Shown: positions 18,239-26,765 of the stretch, in pieces | How positions within the stretch are numbered: the first letter of the stretch is position 1 | How the letters are laid out: every line of letters starts with the position of its first letter | From: Betaproteobacteria bacterium RIFCSPLOWO2_02_FULL_63_19 | Lineage (GTDB): Bacteria > Pseudomonadota > Gammaproteobacteria > Burkholderiales > SG8-39 | DNA length: 64,000 nt | Assembly: GCA_001770415.1 (NCBI GenBank) | Contig: MEQX01000069.1 | Location: forward strand, 16,741-80,740 | Direction: 5' to 3' | The notes under the pieces: model-generated | The model's input: the letters and a program-made list of their open reading frames with translations, nothing else | What the model was told of the DNA's origin: nothing | Database searches by the model: none | Program-made: the position numbers and the translations under genes

Positions 18239-18445
18239 ATGCGTACTCTGATCATTATCATAATCGTCGCCGCCGCAGGATATTACGCCTACCAGGAAAT
18301 ATTTTCTGGCGGCGGCGACGCGCCCTCGTGCAAGCAGGCATTCCAGTCGTGCAGCACGAAATGCCGGCAAACGACAACCGAGACGGCGCCGTACAACGCC
18401 TGCTTGAAGACGTGCCAAAGCGATCTCGAAGCGTGTGGGCAGTAG
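18239..18445 (+). CDS. small membrane-anchored cysteine-rich protein
   Basis: A 68-residue product with GGAGG and proper spacing before the ATG. An N-terminal hydrophobic helix (residues 3-17, rich in Ile) is followed directly by a 45-residue domain with six Cys residues in the pattern C-x6-C-x3-C, then C-x3-C-x6-C. The symmetric spacing suggests three disulfides in a helical hairpin, like small CHCH-type or Cys-pair proteins, so the domain is probably periplasmic. The acetyltransferase gene begins 32 bases downstream. No function is known to me. Confidence 0.75.
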   Translation: MRTLIIIIIVAAAGYYAYQEIFSGGGDAPSCKQAFQSCSTKCRQTTTETAPYNACLKTCQSDLEACGQ

Positions 18446-18477
18446 CGGCTTATCGACCACCGAGCAATCTCTGCCAG

Positions 18478-18978
18478 ATGTCAAAAAGACGGCAAATCGT
18501 CCAGACCCTATTGGCTGATCTGACCAATCAGGCGCATGCGGATGCCGTCGTGTATCTGCTGAACGAATACGCGCAGGATGAAATGGGCGGTGGTTCGGGA
18601 CTTTCCGATTTCGCCACACAGAATCTGGTGCGCGAACTCAAGAAGCGTAAGGGGATTCATCCGGTCATTGCGTTCGTGCGGGACAAGCCTGTGGGTCTGG
18701 CTCTGTGCATCGAGGGGTTTTCCAGTTTCGCCTGCAGGCCGCTCCTGAACGTGCACGACATGGTTGTCGCCAGACGGTACAGGGGCCGCGGTATTTCGAA
18801 GCGCTTGCTGGAAAAAGTTGAGGAGATCGCAAAGGAGCTCGGTTGCTGCAAGCTGACTCTCGAGGTGCTGGAAGGCAACAGGATTGCTCAGGCAGCGTAC
18901 AAGGCCTATGGGTTTGACGGCTACGAGCTCGATCCGAAATTTGGCAAGGCGTTGTTCTGGCATAAGAACATTACCTGA
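18478..18978 (+). CDS. GNAT-family N-acetyltransferase
   Basis: A 166-residue protein with the GNAT fold. Motif A is clear (MVVARRYRGRGISKRLL, residues 96-111, containing the acetyl-CoA R-G-x-G loop), followed by motif B (LEGNRIAQAAYKAYGF, 131-146). The N-terminal part (YLLNEYAQDEMGG) is typical of the small-molecule or diamine acetyltransferase branch. It follows the small Cys-rich gene closely and may share its transcript. The acetyl acceptor is unknown. Confidence 0.85.
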   Translation: MSKRRQIVQTLLADLTNQAHADAVVYLLNEYAQDEMGGGSGLSDFATQNLVRELKKRKGIHPVIAFVRDKPVGLALCIEGFSSFACRPLLNVHDMVVARRYRGRGISKRLLEKVEEIAKELGCCKLTLEVLEGNRIAQAAYKAYGFDGYELDPKFGKALFWHKNIT

Positions 18979-19138
18979 CTCCGCAGTTTCTCATGGTCGG
19001 TGATCGCGCCGCAGGGAGCCGGTCGAGAAGTGAAACGCATGGGGGCTGTTCGGTGACGGGGCCAGGCACGATGCGCATGCGCTAGCGCGGGAGTCCTGTG
19101 CGACCTGTTGCGCGCGTCGGATCGTCTGACGCATTCGG

Positions 19139-19852
19139 CTAATTCTCGTTCTCGAGGTCAACCACGAAGATCTTGACCAGCGCTTCGACCTGCTTTTCAG
19201 GTCGAACGAAGCGAACCCCTGAACGATTTGCGAGAGCGCCATCGTCGAGCTGCACGGGCTTTGTGTAGCACACCTCGATGTCGACCAGGACCGGCTCGTG
19301 TTCTGGGACGACGATTCGGCAGTCAATAAGGACCGTTCCAGGCGGGAGGCGGATTCCAGCGTCGTAGACGATCGCTCCGAGACCCCCAAGACTGATATCG
19401 CTGATGCGCGCCTCAAACGGCATGACCCCCCCGGAATCGGCGACGCAGCGCAGCGAAACATCGGCCGGGACGCGATAGCGTGGAAACCGGCGCCGCTGTA
19501 TTTGGGCGAGCACCGACGGGAATGCGAACCGGATTGCCGGCTTGTCGTCGTGAACGGTGTCACACGGATGCGACGCGGAAAATTCGACGCGTGTCTGCCG
19601 GACGTTCCCCCGGAAGACCACGGTCTCATCTCCCAGAAGCGCGTCGTTGGCTTGTTTTTCGTCGCTGAACGCGATCAGGAAGTATCCGGCGTCGAGATCG
19701 ACGTGAACGACGCGCGTAATGTAGAGGCGCTCGCCGTTGGCGACATGCGCCGATACCATGCTGCCCTCGCGCTCGAGAAGGCGCAGAACGCGCGCGATCT
19801 CGATCTGCGAGCGGTATAAAACGTTGGTCAAGCTTGCGCGGGTCGAGGCCAT
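19139..19852 (-). CDS. ycgR: YcgR-like flagellar brake protein with PilZ domain
   Basis: A 237-residue protein with an N-terminal YcgR domain (1-112) and a C-terminal PilZ domain. The c-di-GMP motifs are complete: RxxxR at Arg121-Arg125 within RRRFPRYR, and DxSxxG at 152-157 (DISLGG). In enterobacteria this protein slows the flagellar motor when c-di-GMP is high. No flagellar gene is in the window. The ATG lacks an obvious Shine-Dalgarno. Confidence 0.88.
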   Translation of the reverse strand: MASTRASLTNVLYRSQIEIARVLRLLEREGSMVSAHVANGERLYITRVVHVDLDAGYFLIAFSDEKQANDALLGDETVVFRGNVRQTRVEFSASHPCDTVHDDKPAIRFAFPSVLAQIQRRRFPRYRVPADVSLRCVADSGGVMPFEARISDISLGGLGAIVYDAGIRLPPGTVLIDCRIVVPEHEPVLVDIEVCYTKPVQLDDGALANRSGVRFVRPEKQVEALVKIFVVDLENEN

Positions 19853-19921
19853 GCGGTTCGGGAATATCGCTCCGTGACCACGATTCCAGGGCCGAGGCGC
19901 CGAACATTCCGCGGGCGCTGT

Positions 19922-20818
19922 TCAGTTCGCTCCCTGCCGTTTGATGGACGCGGAAGTTGAATCCTCGAACCGAGGCGACGTGCAGTGGAAAATGCATGCA
20001 CCGCAGTGCGGCACGAAAGCGTGCTGGTTCAATCCGGCGTCGAACGGATGCTGCTTCGTCGTCGCCTGCACCGAACGCCAGTCGTCGTCTGTGGGATTTT
20101 CCGGCATGGGAACCTTGGTGCGACGGTAGCCCCTTTCGGCGTAAAGCCACTTGCACTTGACGCCCTTCAACTTTGCGTACTCGAAGGTTTCGTCGCCGAT
20201 GTTAACGGACGTCTTGCCTGTCATCGCCTTGGTCGGGCACACCTTGATGCAGGCGTAGCCGCACGCATTCGGTTGGCATAGAGCGGCCGCGTCATACATC
20301 GGCGATGCCGTCAGCGGCGCATCGGTGATGATAGAGACCAGCCTTTGCCGAGGTCCGAATTCGGGGGTCAGGAGCAGTCCGCTAAAGCCGAACTGTCCCA
20401 AGCCGGCCGCCACCGCGGCGTGCCGGTGCGAGAAGTCCCCCACGGTACCGTACTTGTAGAGGACTCCAGTCGGCGGAAACGGGAGGGCCTTGAATCCCTT
20501 CGCCTCGAGAAATCTCGCCACGCGGTTCGCTGCCGAGGACAAATCCCAGTTCAGCGTGACATACCCGTACCACATGTACGGGCCGAGCGTCTTGCCCGGC
20601 TCGTCGTAGCGTCCCGCGACGTCAATCGTCGTATCGGGGATCTTGGCCGCGCAGACCACCACGGACTTCGCATTCGGTAGGTAGTCCGTTGGGCGCCTTC
20701 CCTCCGGAGCCTCGGCGAGGCGGTGCACGGGCGCGACGCCGAACAGATCGACCCCCATTCGTTCAAGCGCAAGTTCGCGTGCGGCTTCGGTCAGATCGGT
20801 TTCAGCTGCCATGGACAT
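19922..20818 (-). CDS. 4Fe-4S protein related to QueG/reductive dehalogenases
   Basis: A 298-residue cytosolic iron-sulfur protein. An N-terminal domain with LPNAKSVVVCA and GVGDFSHRHAA-like segments recalls the cobalamin-binding part of epoxyqueuosine reductase and reductive dehalogenases. A first Cys group (C181, C186, C190, C194) ends in KVCPTKAM. A second group is at C272, C275 and C279 (HCGACIFHC). There is no TAT signal, so it is not a respiratory dehalogenase. GAGGA precedes the ATG. The closest described type is the standalone epoxyqueuosine-reductase-like 4Fe-4S proteins of unknown substrate. Confidence 0.72.
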   Translation of the reverse strand: MSMAAETDLTEAARELALERMGVDLFGVAPVHRLAEAPEGRRPTDYLPNAKSVVVCAAKIPDTTIDVAGRYDEPGKTLGPYMWYGYVTLNWDLSSAANRVARFLEAKGFKALPFPPTGVLYKYGTVGDFSHRHAAVAAGLGQFGFSGLLLTPEFGPRQRLVSIITDAPLTASPMYDAAALCQPNACGYACIKVCPTKAMTGKTSVNIGDETFEYAKLKGVKCKWLYAERGYRRTKVPMPENPTDDDWRSVQATTKQHPFDAGLNQHAFVPHCGACIFHCTSPRFEDSTSASIKRQGAN

Positions 20819-21029
20819 GACTTCCTCCCCATCGTGCGATGTTGCGTCCCGTCGCGGCAGGTCGGCCGGGTGTTTGAAGCGGCAACCGATCTCGAAGATT
20901 CACGTTGGCGAAACAATTATTTCGACACCCTGAAAGCGCGCGACGCGCGTGGACGAAATCTACCCGATGGTCACGAACTTGTCATTTGTTCAACGAACCG
21001 AAGACCCGGGACGCGCGCCCTGCGGACGT

Positions 21030-21551
21030 TCAGCCGGCCGCGCGCAGCAGCAGACCGATCACCTGTTCCGCATAGGTCCGAGCGCCGGTGTGGCCGGACT
21101 CACGGGGCCCGGCGACGTTGAGTATTCGGATCGCGTGCGAGCTGACGAAGGCGGCGGCTTTGCTTGCAGCGGCATCAGGAGCAAGCGCGTTTCCATCCAG
21201 TACCACGACAGGTTTCCCGAAGCGGTCGCAGAACTCGACGGTCTTGAGCGTGCCACCGGAAAGTTCACCGAAGCAGATTACAACGGTGCCGTCGGAACCG
21301 ATGACGTTCTGGCGGGTGCGCTCGAGGTAGTTGGCCCCGGGCAGCGTGGTCACCGGGTATCGGTCGGGAATCGCGCCGTCCTCCGCTTCGCGCCCTTGCG
21401 GGCACCATCCTCCACAAGGGAACCCGGCTGCCAGGGCTGCATCCAGCGCGCCGCGGTCGACGCCGGTCTGGCCACCGGAAACGATTCTTTGCAGGGTCAT
21501 GTCACGCACGCAAAGTTCAAGTCCGGTTACGCCGGGCGTCCGTTGTCCCAT
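21030..21551 (-). CDS. putative molybdenum carrier protein (Rossmann/SLOG-like)
   Basis: A 173-residue protein with IVSGGQTGVDRGALDAAL at residues 21-38, the signature of the putative Mo-cofactor carrier family that shares the lysine-decarboxylase-like nucleotide-binding fold. GGWCPQGREAEDG and a GTLKTVEFC helix are also typical. The start at 21551 was chosen because GAGGA lies seven bases upstream; an upstream TTG at 21581 would extend the protein. Members of this family bind molybdenum cofactor for storage or transfer, which fits the two pterin enzymes in this window, though the gene is not linked to either. Confidence 0.8.
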   Translation of the reverse strand: MGQRTPGVTGLELCVRDMTLQRIVSGGQTGVDRGALDAALAAGFPCGGWCPQGREAEDGAIPDRYPVTTLPGANYLERTRQNVIGSDGTVVICFGELSGGTLKTVEFCDRFGKPVVVLDGNALAPDAAASKAAAFVSSHAIRILNVAGPRESGHTGARTYAEQVIGLLLRAAG

Positions 21552-21821
21552 TCCAGTTTCCTCGGTGTTGTGAATGTTCAAATATTAACGCGAGCCGTCG
21601 CGCTCCAGTGCTCATGTCACCGTGGACGCAGCGCAGATGATTTACAGAATGAAACAATTGATTACGCCTTGTATCGAGATATCTTGTTAGTCTGACCTCG
21701 GAAGCAGCGGTTGCCATGCGGTGCGGTCTTCGCGACGGGACATTGATTGAACTGGCACAGGCAGCACCGACCGGATGTCGCCGCTATCGAGCTTGGGTGT
21801 TTTGCGCTTTGGAGGTGAACC

Positions 21822-22547
21822 ATGAACTGCTCAAAAGCGTTGCTGTTGGCTTCAGCATTGCTCGCATTTCCCGGTGTATCAACCGCGCAACAGTATCTGG
21901 CCTATACGACCAATACGGTGCTCCTGCGGGCGGGGCCGGCCCGCGAGTTTCCGGTGGTTGCAGTCCTGCAGAATGGCGATGCGGTGGCCGTCCAGGGATG
22001 CCTTCAGGACTACAGTTGGTGTGACGTCGTCGCGGGCCCGAACAGGGGCTGGCTGGATGCGCGTTACATTGCCTATCCGTACCAGGGAGCGACGGTTCCG
22101 GTGATCGATTACGGGGCGGCCGTGGGCATCGGTGTTGTCACCTTCATCATCGGCAGTTACTGGCACGATCACTACGTTGCCCGGCCCTGGTACAGGCAAC
22201 TGCCGCACTGGAGCCACCGGCCGCAGAGAGCAGGCGTACGAGCACCGTATGCTCATCGGCCTGGGCACAGACCGCCGCGTCCAGCCATCCATCCGAGACC
22301 GCCCCACAAGGTGGTACGCGCGGTCAAGGTGCGGCCGGTTCCGGTGATACGTCCCCTCGAACGGCCGCCGCGCGTACTGGTACCGCAGAGACCGCTGAAG
22401 ATGGGTGTGGCGCCGGGGCGAAGGGTGTTTGGATCAGCGCAGAGTCCAACACCGGTTTTCCTCGCGCCTGGACGCTCGCCAACTTCGGTTGTCAAGCCCA
22501 TGGGCACACGCAACGCGGGTGTAAGACCTGACCGCCGGAATCACTGA
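21822..22547 (+). CDS. exported bacterial SH3-domain protein with Pro/Arg-rich tail
   Basis: A 241-residue exported protein with a 22-residue signal peptide ending STAQ. A bacterial SH3 domain covers residues 25-85 (VLLRAGPAREFPVVAVL, GWLDARYI). A membrane-like segment follows (GAAVGIGVVTFIIGSYW, about 98-115). The last 120 residues are rich in Pro, Arg and His and probably disordered and basic. SH3b domains often bind peptidoglycan. GGAGGTG precedes the ATG. The last seven bases overlap the convergent MscS gene. Confidence 0.82.
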   Translation: MNCSKALLLASALLAFPGVSTAQQYLAYTTNTVLLRAGPAREFPVVAVLQNGDAVAVQGCLQDYSWCDVVAGPNRGWLDARYIAYPYQGATVPVIDYGAAVGIGVVTFIIGSYWHDHYVARPWYRQLPHWSHRPQRAGVRAPYAHRPGHRPPRPAIHPRPPHKVVRAVKVRPVPVIRPLERPPRVLVPQRPLKMGVAPGRRVFGSAQSPTPVFLAPGRSPTSVVKPMGTRNAGVRPDRRNH

Positions 22548-23116
22548 GAAAAGAACGTTGCCTTGCTGCCCCGCTCACGGGAAGAACGCGTTCGCAGAAT
22601 TTTCTGGAAGAACAGATTATTCGGTATTTGCAGAAATTGAGGCGTCTCCCCCTCGGCCGGCTCGGAAGGTTCGATACGCAACGTCGTAAACATCAAATTC
22701 ACATCGACGACGCGCCCCCCGATCGCTGTACCGTTTGGCTCGACAAGTTCCACGGTGTCGTCGAGGCGGAACGGGCGGAATGTGAGTATGAGCAGTGCAG
22801 CAGTCGCATTGCTGAGCATGCTCCAGGAAGCCACGAAGCCTACGGCCAACGCGGCCAGACCTGCCGAAATCAGCGCCCAGGCGCTGCCGAACACGCCCAC
22901 GGCCTGCATTAGGATCAGGACAGTGACGGACAAGATCGTCCAGCGCCGGAACGTCTGCAGGCGCCTGGCCATGACCGGTGCCAGATGATTGAAGGCGCGC
23001 AGCCGGTCGATGAGCCGCCGCAAGATCAGCGATACGAGAAACGCGGCGAGGACAATTACGGCCCCCGCCACCAGTTCGTGGGCGAACTTGGCCAGCATGG
23101 GGAGGTATTCGTGCAT
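22541..23116 (-). CDS. small mechanosensitive ion channel of the MscS family
   Basis: A 191-residue inner-membrane channel. Three hydrophobic segments lie at about residues 10-30, 50-72 and 80-110. The third carries the pore-type pattern GLAALAVGFVASWSMLSNATAALLILTF, followed by the MscS beta domain with FRLDDTVELVEPNGTAIGGRVVDVNLMFTTL. The protein is short and lacks the C-terminal cage domain. The ATG at 23116 has AGGA eight bases upstream; a longer frame upstream is not hydrophobic. It overlaps the SH3 gene tail to tail. Confidence 0.87.
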   Translation of the reverse strand: MHEYLPMLAKFAHELVAGAVIVLAAFLVSLILRRLIDRLRAFNHLAPVMARRLQTFRRWTILSVTVLILMQAVGVFGSAWALISAGLAALAVGFVASWSMLSNATAALLILTFRPFRLDDTVELVEPNGTAIGGRVVDVNLMFTTLRIEPSEPAEGETPQFLQIPNNLFFQKILRTRSSRERGSKATFFSQ

Positions 23117-23398
23117 GACGCTGTTCCTGCTGCCGAAAATACTAAAATAGCATAGTACCGTTCCGCGCCCTTCAACAGCCAACGGTCACGCGATGAGTCT
23201 TGCGTGCGCAACCGATTCACGCGAGTCGACGCTGTCTGGAAGTCACTGTCGTTGACGCTCAGTTGCCATGTCCGACCCGGATCGGAATGATCTTCCTGTT
23301 GCGCAGGAGTCCTTGATCCTCGGCTACGCTCGTGTCGATTTCGTGCCGGGTCTTCTGTAGTGTTCGGACCGGGCGCGAAGAATTCGAATGGAGATGTG

Positions 23399-24388
23399 AT
23401 GCGAAAACACGACGACGCTTTGATCCTCGCGGCAATTCTTGACGGCGCGGGTGGTGCGCGCGAACTGCGCTGGGATGATATCGACTGCTGGCGCGTTGAG
23501 GACGGGGTGCTCTGGCTGCACTTTTACCTCGACGAGCCGCAAGCACAAGAATGGCTGGTTCAGCGCAGCGGGCTGGACCCGATCGTGTGCAACGCGCTGC
23601 TCATGCCTGAAACGCGGCCTCGCGCTGTCGTCATCGGCGATGGCCTGTTGTTGATGTTACGCGGAGTGAACCTCAATCCCGGCGCGGAGCCCGAGGACAT
23701 GGTCTCGGTGCGCGTCTGGGCTGACGCGCAGCGGGTCATTACCGTTCGGCGGCGCAAGCTGATGGGCATGCAGGATCTGATCGATGACTTCGCCGTGCAG
23801 GCCGGTCCCCGCAACGCGGCGGAGTTCGTGGTGAAACTCTCCGAGCACATCACGACACGAATGGCGCCGGTGATTGCGCAAATCCACGAGAATCTCGATT
23901 CGATCGAGGAGGAGGTTCTTACGCGACGGGACGCGGAGATCCGCGGTCGGCTTTCGGAGATCCGCCGGCGCGTCATTCGCCTGCGCCGGTTCATCGGTCC
24001 GCAGCGCGACACACTCACGCAGATGGTGCGCGAGCGCTTGACGTGGTTCGGTCCCGACGATATGACGGCCATGCGGGAGGTCGCTTTCGCGATCACGCGC
24101 CATCTCGAGGACCTGGACGTCGCGCGCGAGCAGGCCATCGTCACGCACGACGAACTGACGGCGTACGTCGGAGAGCAGCTGGGGCGCACGATGTATTTTC
24201 TTGCGCTGGTAACGACGTTCTTCCTGCCGATCACGTTCCTCACCGGGCTGCTGGGCATGAACATTGGCGGGTTGCCTGGAGTGCCTGCGGAGCAGCATCC
24301 AGATGCGTTTGCACTGACGATAGCAGCCATGGTCGCGATCATCGGATTTCAGCTTTGGATCTTCCGGCGCTGGCACTTGATGAAATGA
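23399..24388 (+). CDS. zntB: CorA/ZntB-family divalent metal transporter
   Basis: A 329-residue metal transporter. The long N-terminal cytoplasmic domain contains the helical stalk (DSIEEEVLTRRDAEIRGRLSEIRRR onward). Two C-terminal helices follow, the first ending in the signature GMN (GLLGMNIGGLPG). The GMN-IGG-PG continuation and length match ZntB, which carries Zn2+, rather than CorA. GGAG sits five bases before the ATG. It is a single gene. Confidence 0.87.
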   Translation: MRKHDDALILAAILDGAGGARELRWDDIDCWRVEDGVLWLHFYLDEPQAQEWLVQRSGLDPIVCNALLMPETRPRAVVIGDGLLLMLRGVNLNPGAEPEDMVSVRVWADAQRVITVRRRKLMGMQDLIDDFAVQAGPRNAAEFVVKLSEHITTRMAPVIAQIHENLDSIEEEVLTRRDAEIRGRLSEIRRRVIRLRRFIGPQRDTLTQMVRERLTWFGPDDMTAMREVAFAITRHLEDLDVAREQAIVTHDELTAYVGEQLGRTMYFLALVTTFFLPITFLTGLLGMNIGGLPGVPAEQHPDAFALTIAAMVAIIGFQLWIFRRWHLMK

Positions 24389-24439
24389 CGCGCAGGAAGA
24401 TTCATGAAGCGGCATTCGGCCCGACGCGGCGCCGGTGTG

Positions 24440-24811
24440 TTACGCCCCGCGCACGCGGTCCAGCATGGCGGGCGGATCTGAAGGCTCGCTGTCGGCGCGC
24501 CACGCGACGTGACCGTCGGGGCGGACCAGGACCAGGCGGCGTTCATAGACCTCGGCTGCTTCGGACTCGGTCACTGTGACGACATCGAGCGGGTAGTCGG
24601 CCGGGAACGGACAGCTATCGACATCTGCCGTGATTCCCCAGCGCCGGCAGAATTCCATCGAGCGGATGTTGACTTCGTTCATCTTCGGCGTGCCGACGAC
24701 GCCGTCGCCTTGCTCTACGAGAAGGCAGGAGACGCCGCGCCAGCCGAGGTCGCAGGCGAGCGCGAGTCCGACCGGGCCGCCGCCGACGATAAGGACCGGA
24801 ATGTCAGTCAT
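24440..24811 (-). pseudogene. internally deleted FAD-dependent aromatic monooxygenase (PheA/TfdB type)
   Basis: The frame encodes only 123 residues. Residues 1-80 are a normal N-terminus of a flavin monooxygenase: the FAD-binding VLIVGGGPVGLALACDLG, then LLVEQ and the GTPKMNEVNIRSMEF segment. From about residue 86 the sequence continues as the extreme C-terminus of the same family (RRLVLVRPDGHVAWR ... AMLDRVRG). About 400 central residues, with the DG and GD motifs and the substrate pocket, are missing, and the junction at about 24555-24575 is in frame. The protein cannot be active. It is divergent from the HTH gene. Confidence 0.75.
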
Positions 24812-24989
24812 GATCGATGCGTTGCTTGCGGGTCGTCTGCACGTTGATCTGCCACCACGCTGGCGATGGAGCACGGATGGAAGTCCGCCATCGCATGCCC
24901 GGTCGCGTGTGTTCGGGCAGTCCAGCATGCATAATACTGCGCGAAGCGGCGTGGTGTTACCGGACAACGAACCAACGAAGGGAAAAACG

Positions 24990-25454
24990 ATGCCGAATAT
25001 CGCTGTAACGCTCAGACAGGAAATAACGCGGCTTGCCCGCAAGGAAATCAAACGGGAAGCCCGGGTGTTGCGCAAAGCATCGGCACAATACCGAAGACTC
25101 ATCGCTGAGCTGAGACGCGAGACCAGGCGCCTGCGGTCGGATGTTCTCCGCTTCGCGCTGCAGGCCGGCAGAGATGCGCCACCGGGCGCTCTCGATGCGG
25201 ATTCAAAGCGAGTCCGCTTTTCCGCAAAGAGCGTGACTGCGCAGCGCAAACGCCTGGGGCTCTCGGCCGCAGACTACGGCAAGCTCGTCGGCGTGACCGG
25301 CCACACGATCTATAAATGGGAGCACGGCGCGTCGCGCCCGCGTCGGGCGCAGATCAACGCGCTGGCGTCGTTTCGTACGCTGGGCAAGAGGGAAGCTGTC
25401 GCGCGGCTTGAACGGATCAACGCTCCGAAGAAAAGGCGAAAGGGCGGGCGATAA
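24990..25454 (+). CDS. XRE-type helix-turn-helix regulator
   Basis: A 154-residue protein. Residues 1-85 are highly charged and helical (KEIKREARVLRKASAQYRRL), probably coiled coil. Residues 88-140 contain an XRE-type HTH: KRLGLSAADYGKLVGVTGHTIYKWEHGASRPRRA. The C-terminus is very basic (KKRRKGG). AAGGGA precedes the ATG. It is divergent from the broken monooxygenase and may once have controlled it. The sensor kinase begins 17 bases downstream, so the three plus-strand genes may form one transcript. Confidence 0.8.
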   Translation: MPNIAVTLRQEITRLARKEIKREARVLRKASAQYRRLIAELRRETRRLRSDVLRFALQAGRDAPPGALDADSKRVRFSAKSVTAQRKRLGLSAADYGKLVGVTGHTIYKWEHGASRPRRAQINALASFRTLGKREAVARLERINAPKKRRKGGR

Positions 25455-25471
25455 GAAGCGTCGGAAGCGCG

Positions 25472-26764
25472 ATGCGGAAAGCTGTGCGAATGAACGGCAC
25501 CGTGGTTTCCGGCACCGCCGGACCGACTGTTCGAGAACGTCGCAGGTTCCGGGCCAGATTCGTCGCCGGTTACGCGCTTAGCTATGTGACCGACACCATA
25601 TTGCTGTTCCAGTTCGTCTCGATTGGGACGATCGCGATTTGGGTGCCGATCGCGTACTTCGCCGCGGGAATAACCATAGGCGCCGTCTTCGGTGCGCTTG
25701 TACTGTTTGGTATCAGAGAGAGCGGGAAAGACCCCTACTTCAGCATCTGGCAGGTATTCGTATCGGGCGCAGCCATGCTGGTGTTTCTCGCGCTCGCCCC
25801 CGAGCTGGGAGGGCTCTTCCTGTGCAATCTGATTCTCGTTTTCGGATTCGGCGGTTTGCGAATGTCCTGGCGCGAAGCGCTTTTGTCCTTCGGGCTCATT
25901 GCGCTGGGTACGGGCCTGATCTTGTATCACGCGTCCGAAGTCTCCTTGTTGCCGTATTCGACGCCGTTCGAGAGAGCACTGGTCTGGATAGGATTCGTGC
26001 TGATTCTGGGCAAAGTGGTCGCCCTCGGACTGGTCGGAAGTTCATTGCGGCTTCGGGCGGTGAGGGCCTATCGTGACTCCAAGGCATTGAATGCCGCCCT
26101 TCAAGCGCGGACGTCGGAACTTGTTGATGCAGAGGAACACCTGAGAGCGTCGATTCGCGGCAAGGAGCTGTTGCTGCGTGAGGTACACCACGCCGTCAAG
26201 AACAACCTTCAGATAGTCGCAAGCATGCTGCAGCTCGGGGCCGAGTCGGCAACGAACGAGACGGTGGTTTCGACACTGAATGCGAGTTGCGATCGGGTCC
26301 TGGCCATCGGGCTTGTGCACGAACAAGCCTACGGCGAGGAGAATCTGGCGGCGGTGGACTTGCGCCGCTACCTGGAGTCGTTGACGGAGAACCTGGGGCG
26401 ATCGCTGCAGCCCGACGGCAACGTGGTGGCGCTTCAGACGGCCCTGGAGGACATGACGCTGGGCGCGGATCGCGTGGTCCCCCTGGGGCTGATCGTCAAC
26501 GAGCTGGTCACCAATGCTTTCAAGCATGCGTTCCCGGAACAGCGGAACGGAACCATCCTTGTCTCGCTGCATCGCCGGGCTGACGGGATGGCAGAACTTG
26601 TCGTCGAAGATGATGGCGTAGGATTGCCGGCGGGCGTAGATTGGCGCAGCCTGCCGACCGTGGGGCTGGGCCTGGTCAACGGTTTGGCGAGGCAGTTGGG
26701 CGCCGAAATCTCGCTCGATGGCCGGGAGCGAACACGATTCTGCGTGCGCTTCAGGGAAACCTAG
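25472..26764 (+). CDS. membrane sensor histidine kinase, HisKA_2 type
   Basis: A 430-residue kinase. Six or so membrane helices (about residues 35-190) form the sensor, with no large periplasmic loop. A short coiled linker leads to the HisKA_2 dimerisation domain (LLREVHHAVKNNLQIVASM, phospho-His near 239) and a HATPase_c domain with N-box ELVTNAFKHAF and G-box DDGVGLP. HisKA_2 kinases often work with unusual receivers in stress or light signalling. The stop codon is separated by one base from the ATG of the receiver gene, so the two are surely translated together and probably form a pair. Confidence 0.88.
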   Translation: MRKAVRMNGTVVSGTAGPTVRERRRFRARFVAGYALSYVTDTILLFQFVSIGTIAIWVPIAYFAAGITIGAVFGALVLFGIRESGKDPYFSIWQVFVSGAAMLVFLALAPELGGLFLCNLILVFGFGGLRMSWREALLSFGLIALGTGLILYHASEVSLLPYSTPFERALVWIGFVLILGKVVALGLVGSSLRLRAVRAYRDSKALNAALQARTSELVDAEEHLRASIRGKELLLREVHHAVKNNLQIVASMLQLGAESATNETVVSTLNASCDRVLAIGLVHEQAYGEENLAAVDLRRYLESLTENLGRSLQPDGNVVALQTALEDMTLGADRVVPLGLIVNELVTNAFKHAFPEQRNGTILVSLHRRADGMAELVVEDDGVGLPAGVDWRSLPTVGLGLVNGLARQLGAEISLDGRERTRFCVRFRET

Positions 26765-26765
26765 C

